Shown piece by piece: positions 1 to 4,778 of a stretch of 6,872 nucleotides of DNA. The stretch lies in assembly GCA_003131705.1 (NCBI GenBank), contig PKUY01000394.1, forward strand, positions 2,383-9,254. The letters are read 5' to 3'. A model generated the notes under the pieces. The model saw nothing but the letters and a program-made list of their open reading frames with translations, searched no databases and was not told where the DNA came from. Position 1 is the stretch's first letter; each line of letters starts with the position of its first letter. Source of the stretch: Acidobacteriota bacterium. Lineage in GTDB: Bacteria; Acidobacteriota; Terriglobia; Acidiferrales; UBA7541. Both the position numbers and the translations under genes were made by a program.

Positions 1-143
1 TGCGCGGCGTGCGCTACCGCCCCTTGGGAGCGGAAGCTCTGTTGCGTTGGAACCTGCTGGTCTACGGTTTGGGCGGCATCATCGCGCCGTTTATCGGAAT
101 TAAAGCGATCGATTTGATTATTACGCATATCGGATGGGCGTGA
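1..143 (+). CDS. kdpB: KdpB, K+-transporting P-type ATPase catalytic subunit, C-terminal end (partial)
   Basis: This is the 3' end of an open frame cut by the left window edge; 46 codons remain, in the frame beginning at base 3. KdpB is the ATP-hydrolysing P-type ATPase subunit of the KdpFABC potassium pump in the inner membrane. The visible tail reads [18 protein letters not shown] and then a hydrophobic helix containing [20 protein letters not shown]. This closely follows the conserved KdpB C-terminus: the last cytoplasmic loop with P-L-x-A-x-x-L-L-x-x-N-L, then the final transmembrane helix with PFIGIKxID. The catalytic DKTGT motif and the other domains lie outside the window. The stop codon is 7 bases before kdpC, on the same strand, which is the usual order in kdp operons and confirms the assignment. 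Confidence 0.93.
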   Translation, partial: RGVRYRPLGAEALLRWNLLVYGLGGIIAPFIGIKAIDLIITHIGWA

Positions 144-150
144 GGCGGAC

Positions 151-726
151 ATGAAAAAGAATTTTCTGATCTCGATCTTGTACACACTAGCGACAACGCT
201 GCTGCTCGGAATCCTCTACCCGCTCGCTATCACCGGGCTAGCGCAAGTTTTCTTTCCTCGACAGGCGAACGGAGAATTGATCACAGCCGGAGAGAAACTT
301 GTCGGCTCGCATTTGATCGGCCAGCCCTTCACCGCACCCGGATATTTCTACTCTCGGCCGTCCGCAGCAGGCTCGGCGGGCTACGATCCTACGGCATCGA
401 GCGGATCGAATCTCGGCCCGACGAACAAGGCGTTGATCGACCGCGTTAATGTGAGCGTCCAACAGTTTCAGCCGACAAATCCGAACACGCCGATCCCGGC
501 TGACTTGGTTACCACCTCTGGGTCGGGCCTCGATCCGGATATTTCTCCCGCGTCGGCCGACTTTCAGGTGCCTCGCGTGGCCCACGAACGCAGGATGAGC
601 GAGGAGGAGGTGCGCGCGTTCATTGCGAAGCATAAGAAAACGCGCCAGTTCGGTTTGCTGGGCGAGCCCCGCGTTAACGTCCTCGATCTCAACCTCGACC
701 TCGACGCCATGCATCCGACGCACTAG
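151..726 (+). CDS. kdpC: KdpC, K+-transporting ATPase subunit C
   Basis: KdpC is the small subunit of the KdpFABC high-affinity potassium pump. It has one N-terminal membrane anchor and a soluble periplasmic domain, and it stabilises the complex and affects its nucleotide affinity. The 191-aa product matches the usual length (about 190 aa). A single hydrophobic helix spans roughly residues 5-30, after the basic start MKKN. Family motifs follow in order: GQPFTAPGYFYSRPSA (57-72), ASSGSNLGPTN (82-92), VTTSGSGLDPDISP (120-133) and, near the C-terminus, a GLLGEPRVNVLDLNLDL block. The ATG is preceded by GAGG overlapping the kdpB stop region, and the 7-base gap implies co-transcription and translational coupling with kdpB. 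KdpE is expected to control this operon from a promoter upstream of the window. Nothing looks truncated or unusual. Confidence 0.96.
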   Translation: MKKNFLISILYTLATTLLLGILYPLAITGLAQVFFPRQANGELITAGEKLVGSHLIGQPFTAPGYFYSRPSAAGSAGYDPTASSGSNLGPTNKALIDRVNVSVQQFQPTNPNTPIPADLVTTSGSGLDPDISPASADFQVPRVAHERRMSEEEVRAFIAKHKKTRQFGLLGEPRVNVLDLNLDLDAMHPTH

Positions 727-740
727 GGCGGACTCTGCCC
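726..740. terminator. Possible short hairpin between convergent genes
   Basis: GGGCGG at 726-731 can pair with CTGCCC at 735-740 (six pairs including one G-U) around a 3-base loop. It sits in the 16-base gap between the stop codons of kdpC and the convergent NTF2-like gene, where a bidirectional terminator would be useful. No T-run follows on either strand, so it is not a typical intrinsic terminator and may be chance. Confidence 0.22.
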
Positions 741-742
741 AG

Positions 743-1156
743 TTAGAGAATTTGGCGGTCCTGCTCGGCGATGGGTGTGTCGTTGATGCTCGCGATTCGG
801 CGACGCATCAATCCAGCCTCGTCGAATTCCCACAGTTCGTTTCCGTACGACCGAAACCACTGGCCAGTTTGGTCGTGCGATTCGTATTGAAACGTGACTG
901 CGATGCGGTTTTCTGTCCAGCACCAGAGCTCCTTGCGTAGCCGATAGTCCAATTCCTTGGCCCACTTGCGACGCAGGAATGCCTTGAGCGCTTCGCGGCC
1001 CCGCAAGAACTCATCGCGGTTCCGCCAATCGGAGTCTTCGGTGTAAGCAAGCGCGACGCGCTCGGGATCACGAGAATTCCACGCGTCCTGTGCTGCTTGA
1101 ACTTTCGCTCTTGCCGTTTCAAAGGTAAACGGAGGTTTGATAATCGGTGCGCTCAT
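743..1156 (-). CDS. NTF2-like / DUF1348 (SnoaL-like fold) small protein
   Basis: The 137-aa product resembles the DUF1348 branch of the nuclear-transport-factor-2/SnoaL-like superfamily, small alpha+beta cone-shaped proteins that usually bind a small ligand; the physiological substrate of DUF1348 proteins is not established. Recognisable blocks are [49 protein letters not shown] near the N-terminus, [16 protein letters not shown] in the middle, and [30 protein letters not shown] near the end. The chosen ATG (1154-1156) has AGAAGGAA about 7 bases upstream and gives the N-terminus expected for the family. The frame stays open upstream to 1615, but that part is an extension antisense-free of family similarity and overlaps kdpE. 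The protein ends at EQDRQIL, earlier than many homologues I recall, which carry a further W-P-L-G-R-R-P-like tail of about 15-20 residues. It lies downstream of kdpE on the same strand across a 214-base gap, so it may have its own promoter. A link to potassium is not shown. Confidence 0.85.
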   Translation of the reverse strand: MSAPIIKPPFTFETARAKVQAAQDAWNSRDPERVALAYTEDSDWRNRDEFLRGREALKAFLRRKWAKELDYRLRKELWCWTENRIAVTFQYESHDQTGQWFRSYGNELWEFDEAGLMRRRIASINDTPIAEQDRQIL

Positions 1157-1223
1157 GAATTTGTTCCTTCTAGACTGCGTACTCAACAGGTGTTGCGCCC
1201 ACACTTCCGAGAATATGAAACTT

Positions 1224-1252
1224 GTTGTACCGCAAGGCCGACGGGCGCGCAA
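1224..1252 (-). promoter_or_regulatory. Candidate sigma70-type promoter for the NTF2-like gene
   Basis: Reading the - strand, TTGCGC (1252-1247) and TACAAC (1229-1224) are separated by 17 bases. They match the -35 and -10 consensus at 3 and 4 of 6 positions. The -10 hexamer is preceded by TGCGG, giving a partly extended -10 look. Transcription would begin near 1217, leaving a leader of about 60 bases that contains the AAGGAA ribosome site. The placement is sensible for the NTF2-like gene, but the matches are modest. Confidence 0.33.
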
Positions 1253-1318
1253 CTCATTGTCGGTGTAAAGAATACTCGTCCAAGGCAATATCGCTTTTTC
1301 AGTTACGGAGACGGGCGC

Positions 1319-1347
1319 GCCTGAATCTCCCTGACGGCTGTTCAGGC
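1319..1347. repeat. 7-bp inverted repeat downstream of kdpE
   Basis: GCCTGAA (1319-1325) and TTCAGGC (1341-1347) are perfect inverted repeats separated by 15 bases. A competing shorter hairpin uses CCTGA (1330-1334) with TCAGG (1342-1346). The element lies 24 bases beyond the kdpE stop, so it could stall or end the kdpDE transcript or serve as a protein-binding site ahead of the NTF2-like gene. There is no T-run after it on the - strand. A separate 10-bp palindrome, ATCGATCGAT, is at 1353-1362. Confidence 0.3.
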
Positions 1348-1370
1348 CCAGCATCGATCGATCCCTAAAA

Positions 1371-2087
1371 TCATTTTTCTGCTCGGCCGGCGCGGGACTT
1401 TTCCGTTGGAGGCTCGAAACGATATCCGACCCACGGTTCCGTGTGGATGTAGCGCGGATGCCGCGGATCGGGCTCGATTTTCTTTCGCAATTGGTTGATG
1501 AAGACGCGCAAGTATTCGGTTTCTTCTCCGTAATCCGGCCCCCAAACCGCTTGGAGAAGCCGCCGGTGGGCTTGGGCCTTGCCCTGATTGGCCACCAGGT
1601 GATGCAACAATTCAAATTCCTTTGGCGTGAGCCTGACGGGCTGGCCTTTTACCGAAACAACGCGTTTTTCGAAGTCGATTTTCAAATCGGCGGAAACAAA
1701 CGGCGGCAAAGATTCCGAGGGTGCCGAGCGCCGGAGCGCGGCGCGGATGCGCGCCATCAATTCTTCAGCGCCGAACGGTTTAACGACGTAGTCATCGGCG
1801 CCAGCGTCGAGCGCCTGCACTTTGTCCCGCTCTGTGTTGCGCACGGTCAACATGATGATAGGGATGTCGCTGGTGCTGCGGATTTCGCGGCAGGTTTCCA
1901 GGCCCGATCGCCCCGGCATGTTGACGTCGAGCAGAATCAGATCGGGGCGGTCGACGCGGACTTGCTCGAGCGCTTCATCGCCGGTGCGCGCTTCAGCAAC
2001 GGAATATCCCTGTGAAGTCAAAGTGGTGAGCAGGACTCGGCGGATCTGCGGCTCATCGTCAACGATCAGTATCTTCGCAGAAGTCAT
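1371..2087 (-). CDS. kdpE: KdpE, OmpR-family response regulator of the kdp operon
   Basis: The product is a cytoplasmic two-component response regulator of 238 aa that should accept phosphate from the adjacent kinase and activate kdpFABC transcription. The receiver domain covers about residues 4-118: acidic pair D10-D11, phospho-acceptor D54 in LLDVNMPG, T81 in IIMLTVR, and K103 in [10 protein letters not shown], all expected positions. The C-terminal winged-helix DNA-binding domain (about 130-230) contains [18 protein letters not shown], the recognition region [27 protein letters not shown] and the wing VGYRF, which are typical of KdpE rather than PhoB or OmpR. The start ATG overlaps the kinase stop in ATGA, and there is no obvious ribosome site, so translation is probably coupled to the kinase gene. 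The wing reads TEPWVGYRF where many KdpE proteins have TEPGVGYRF. The gene is on the strand opposite kdpBC, unlike the single operon of enteric bacteria. Confidence 0.94.
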   Translation of the reverse strand: MTSAKILIVDDEPQIRRVLLTTLTSQGYSVAEARTGDEALEQVRVDRPDLILLDVNMPGRSGLETCREIRSTSDIPIIMLTVRNTERDKVQALDAGADDYVVKPFGAEELMARIRAALRRSAPSESLPPFVSADLKIDFEKRVVSVKGQPVRLTPKEFELLHHLVANQGKAQAHRRLLQAVWGPDYGEETEYLRVFINQLRKKIEPDPRHPRYIHTEPWVGYRFEPPTEKSRAGRAEK

Positions 2088-3568
2088 GAATTCGCAGTTG
2101 CGAGCGGCGGGGCTTGCACGGGACGAACGCGCTCCGCAGGCAGCGTAAAAGAAAAGACGGAACCGTGTCCACGCTGGCTCGTTAGGCTGATGGAACCGCC
2201 GTGCGCTACCACAATGGCCTTGGCGATGGGCAAGCCCATCCCGGTTCCCTCGACACTGTAGCGCTGATCCTTGCCCCGATAGAATTTCTCAAAGATGAGC
2301 GCCTGCTCGGCATCGTCAATTCCGTTGCCCCGATCGGCCACACTGGTGACCACAAAATCGCCGTTCGCCTCCGCTGTGATGGTGATGGGTTGATCGGCCG
2401 GCGAATACTGGTTGGCATTCTCGATCAGATGGACGAGAACTTCGCGCGCGCGCGCTACGTCCACTCGCGCGCGCGGCAGTCCAGGGGCAATCTGTACGCG
2501 AATCTCGCGGTTTCCGAGAGAGTTTCTGCAATGCTCCAGAGCCGCGTTCACCAGACGGTCGATGGGCTGAGGTTCAATTTTCAATTCGACTTCGCCAGCG
2601 TCCAGGCGCGCCATTTCCGCGGCTTCGCCGACCAGCCGGTTCAAGCGATCGCTTTCTTCATTGATGATAGTCAAAAGTTCCTGTTTCTGTCCGCCTGCTA
2701 GGTTAGGGTTCGAAAGCAAATTCGTGACGGATGCCTTGATGGAAGTCAGCGGCGTCCGCAGCGCATGCGTGACGGCATCGAGCAGCGCCGTCCGGAGTTG
2801 CTCCGCTTGGCGGGCAGCCTCCGTTTGCCCAAGCTGCTCCATCGCGCGGGCATGCTCCATGGCGATGGCTACGAGGGTCGAAATGGCCTCCAGCGTCTGC
2901 CTCGAAAGGATCGTGCCTGAGATGCCCAGACTGCCGATTGGATGCACTCCCAGGCGCACGGGCACAAAGTAGACGCTGTTAGGAGCGTCAATCACCGGTT
3001 CGTCGCGCGCCAAAACGGCCTTCAGGCTGTCCGTATCAAGGTACGGAATCACGGGGCCCGAGCGATAGACCTTCTGTTTATCCGCGAGGAAGAGGGCAGC
3101 GGCTCCGACTTCGAACGCGTCCACGATCTGCACGGGGACGCGGTTTACCAATTCCATCACGTTGCGGGACTCGAGCAATCCCTGGCTGAAACTGTACAAT
3201 TTTTCAACGTCGCGCTGGCGTGCGGAGGCGTCCGCAGCTTGCTGGCGTGCTCGAGTTGAGAGATGGCTCGAGATTACGGCGACGATGAGAAAGGTAATCA
3301 GCGCCACCCAATTCTGCGGATCGGCGACGGAAAGGGTGCCGGCCGGCGGAAGAAAATTGTAATTGAACGCCAGCATGGCGGCGACAGACATTGCCACCGA
3401 AACCACCATGCCCCACACGGTGGAAACGGCTAAAATAGCGAGTATAAACGTGAGCGCGACTGTGGTGGCATTTACGGGAAGCACCTTGCGGTCCAGGAAA
3501 GTGATCCCAGCTACAATGCCAAAGGCAGCGACAAATTGAAGAATGCGATACAGGAGCGTCGGGCGCAC
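2084..3568 (-). CDS. kdpD: KdpD C-terminal half: DUF4118 membrane histidine kinase
   Basis: A 494-aa inner-membrane sensor histidine kinase that corresponds to the second half of KdpD. The order is: four transmembrane helices of the DUF4118 domain (about residues 8-28, 33-50, 52-72 and 87-104, with the conserved NYNFLPPAGTLSVADPQNW loop between helices 3 and 4), an Arg-rich segment after helix 4 (STRARQQAADASARQR), a GAF-like domain (about 125-240), a HisKA dimerisation domain and a HATPase_c domain. H268 is the expected phosphorylated residue. The ATP-binding boxes are complete: HLIENANQYSP (N box), VADRGNGID (G1), FEKFYRG (F) and GTGMGLPIAKAI (G2). The H-box reads THALRTPLTSI, with alanine at 269 where Asp or Glu is usual. 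The N-terminal KdpD and USP domains are missing; they are encoded separately and divergently at 3618-4742. The start is a GTG at 3566-3568: an in-frame TGA lies two codons upstream and no later start would preserve helix 1. It overlaps kdpE by 4 bases. Confidence 0.92.
   Translation of the reverse strand: MRPTLLYRILQFVAAFGIVAGITFLDRKVLPVNATTVALTFILAILAVSTVWGMVVSVAMSVAAMLAFNYNFLPPAGTLSVADPQNWVALITFLIVAVISSHLSTRARQQAADASARQRDVEKLYSFSQGLLESRNVMELVNRVPVQIVDAFEVGAAALFLADKQKVYRSGPVIPYLDTDSLKAVLARDEPVIDAPNSVYFVPVRLGVHPIGSLGISGTILSRQTLEAISTLVAIAMEHARAMEQLGQTEAARQAEQLRTALLDAVTHALRTPLTSIKASVTNLLSNPNLAGGQKQELLTIINEESDRLNRLVGEAAEMARLDAGEVELKIEPQPIDRLVNAALEHCRNSLGNREIRVQIAPGLPRARVDVARAREVLVHLIENANQYSPADQPITITAEANGDFVVTSVADRGNGIDDAEQALIFEKFYRGKDQRYSVEGTGMGLPIAKAIVVAHGGSISLTSQRGHGSVFSFTLPAERVRPVQAPPLATANS
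2443..2475. repeat. Paired alternating CG tracts inside the kinase gene
   Basis: A 13-base alternating CG run (2443-2455) and a 10-base one (2466-2475) are separated by TACGTCCACT. They can pair with each other as an inverted repeat or each adopt Z-DNA under supercoiling. On the coding strand they encode a mirrored peptide, RARVDVARAR, at the start of the ATP-binding domain. The simplest explanation is Arg/Ala codon choice in a GC-rich genome. Confidence 0.45.
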
Positions 3569-3573
3569 ACCTC

Positions 3574-3603
3574 ATTCTATCGTAGCTTTCCGAGCGCCGC
3601 TAA
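3574..3603 (-). promoter_or_regulatory. Candidate promoter for the kinase-kdpE transcript, possibly leaderless
   Basis: On the - strand, TAGAAT (3579-3574) matches the -10 consensus at 5 of 6 positions, and a weak -35, TTAGCG (3603-3598), lies 18 bases upstream. Only GAGGT separates the -10 hexamer from the GTG start at 3568, so transcription would begin at or within a base or two of the start codon. The GAGG is too close to the GTG to work as an ordinary Shine-Dalgarno site. A TANNNT box about 5 bases before the start codon is the known signature of leaderless genes in some phyla. Confidence 0.4.
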
Positions 3604-3609
3604 AAGGGA
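3604..3609 (+). promoter_or_regulatory. Ribosome-binding site that sets the start of the KdpD-N gene
   Basis: AAGGGA lies 8 bases before the GTG at 3618. It supports that GTG over the upstream in-frame ATG at 3543, whose use would add 25 residues without KdpD character and overlap the divergent kinase gene. No clear + strand promoter is visible in the 49 bases between the two start codons, so the promoter for this gene may lie inside the 5' end of the kinase gene. Confidence 0.6.
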
Positions 3610-3617
3610 ATAATCCA

Positions 3618-4742
3618 GTGCCGAAGACGCCTGAAGAGTGGCTGGCTCTATCCGCGCCGCCGGAAAAGACCAAAGGTTCGCTGAAGCTTTTTCTCGGTTA
3701 TGCCCCTGGCGTTGGGAAAACCTTCAGCATGTTGAGTGAGGCGATCCGCCGGCATAGTCGAGGCGAAGATATCGTCGTTGGAGTTGTGGAAACTCACGGG
3801 CGCAAGGGGATCGCCGAGCTGGTCCCGCAGCTTGAGGCTGTACCCCGCCGCAAGATCGAATACAAGGGCACGGTGTTTGAGGAAATGGATGTCGACGCGG
3901 TTGTGGCTCGGCGTCCGCAGGTTGCTCTGGTGGACGAACTCGCCCACACAAACATCCCGGGCAGCAAGCACCGCAAGCGTTATGAAGATGTACTCCAAAT
4001 CCTCGATGCGAAGATTGACGTCCTCACCACTGTAAATATCCAGCACATCGAGAGCATTGCACCCACCGTGAATTCCATCACGGGGGTAGTGGTGCGCGAG
4101 ACCGTTCCCGACTGGGTGCTGCAACTTGCGGAAGAAACCGTGATGGTCGATTTGACGCCGGAAGCACTCCACAATCGAATGAGGCGCGGCGACATTTACC
4201 GCACGGAAAAAATCGAGCAGTCTCTGAAGAATTTTTTCCGGCGCGGGAATCTGATCGCTCTGCGCGAGCTCGCGCTGCGACAGGTAGCCGAGCAGGTCGA
4301 CCGGAGCCTCTCGTCCTATTTGGATGAAAAGGACATTCAGGAAAACTGGGCTGTCCGCGAACGGATCGCTGTGTGCATCAGCGCGAATCCACGCGCGCAA
4401 TACCTGCTGGCACGCGCGGCGCGGATGGCGCGCAGAATGGATGCAGAATTATACGCCGTGCATGTAGACACACGAGATAGCCCGAATGCGCGAGACGAGA
4501 AGGCTCTTGCGGCGAACCTGCAGTTTGCGGAAAGCCTGGGCGCGACGGCTATACGTTTGAAGGGAAAGAGCGTCCCGGACGCCGCAGCGAAATTCGTTCG
4601 CGAGAAGCATGTGACGCAAATGATCTTCGGGAGGACGGCCGTTGAAGGGTGGCGAAAGCTTCTCTACATGAATGCGATCAACCGTTTCCTGCGTGAGGCG
4701 CCCGCCGTGGATGTCCACATCGTTACACAAGAACCTGACTGA
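3618..4742 (+). CDS. kdpD: KdpD N-terminal half: stand-alone KdpD sensor domain + USP domain
   Basis: A 374-aa soluble protein (from the GTG start) corresponding to the N-terminal cytoplasmic half of KdpD, with no membrane segment and no kinase domain. The KdpD domain (about 20-230) opens with GSLKLFLGYAPGVGKTFSML, which includes a Walker A loop at 27-35 (K34-T35). It continues with VVGVVETHGRKG (53-64), the Walker B-like VALVDELAHTNIPGSKHRKRYEDV (from 102, acidic D106-E107), DVLTTVNIQHIESI and RETVPDWVLQLAEETVMVDLTPEAL. A universal-stress-protein-like domain covers about 247-374 (RIAVCISANPRAQYLLARAARMARRM..., ending APAVDVHIVTQ). In E. coli this region binds ATP and tunes kinase output and the KdpE-DNA interaction. 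The stop falls exactly where an intact KdpD would continue into the DUF4118 membrane domain, which here is encoded divergently. I do not see the SxS...FTAxY-type c-di-AMP site described for Staphylococcus KdpD. Stand-alone N-terminal KdpD proteins are also known from cyanobacteria such as Anabaena. Confidence 0.92.
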   Translation: MPKTPEEWLALSAPPEKTKGSLKLFLGYAPGVGKTFSMLSEAIRRHSRGEDIVVGVVETHGRKGIAELVPQLEAVPRRKIEYKGTVFEEMDVDAVVARRPQVALVDELAHTNIPGSKHRKRYEDVLQILDAKIDVLTTVNIQHIESIAPTVNSITGVVVRETVPDWVLQLAEETVMVDLTPEALHNRMRRGDIYRTEKIEQSLKNFFRRGNLIALRELALRQVAEQVDRSLSSYLDEKDIQENWAVRERIAVCISANPRAQYLLARAARMARRMDAELYAVHVDTRDSPNARDEKALAANLQFAESLGATAIRLKGKSVPDAAAKFVREKHVTQMIFGRTAVEGWRKLLYMNAINRFLREAPAVDVHIVTQEPD

Positions 4743-4750
4743 CATTGATC

Positions 4751-4770
4751 GCGCACTGCTTGAGATGCGC
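4751..4770. terminator. Possible hairpin between convergent genes
   Basis: GCGCA (4751-4755) pairs with TGCGC (4766-4770), and CT/AG pairing inside gives two further pairs past a bulged A. It sits in the 36-base gap between the stops of the KdpD-N gene and the convergent GH2 gene. On the + strand it is followed by ACTACGTTTC, which has only a short T-run, so any terminator role is weakly supported. Confidence 0.25.
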
Positions 4771-4778
4771 ACTACGTT

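Noticed and set aside
238..723. 161-codon open frame on the - strand opposite kdpC.
   Set aside because: It is rich in Arg and Ala as expected for an antisense shadow, and kdpC on the other strand is unambiguous.
1157..1615. Upstream extension of the NTF2-like frame, including an in-frame ATG at 1352-1354 that would add 66 residues.
   Set aside because: The extension has no family resemblance and its distal part overlaps kdpE in another frame. The ATG at 1156 has a good AAGGAA site and gives the usual DUF1348 N-terminus.
1443..2015. 190-codon open frame on the + strand opposite kdpE.
   Set aside because: It is fully antisense to kdpE, with low-complexity composition and no family resemblance.
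3543..3617. ATG at 3543 as the start of the KdpD-N protein.
   Set aside because: The 25 extra residues do not look like a KdpD N-terminus and would overlap the divergent kinase gene; the GTG at 3618 has a proper ribosome site.
3648..4400. 250-codon open frame on the - strand opposite the KdpD-N gene.
   Set aside because: It is antisense to a clearly conserved coding sequence, has no recognisable motifs, and is explained by codon bias in GC-rich DNA.
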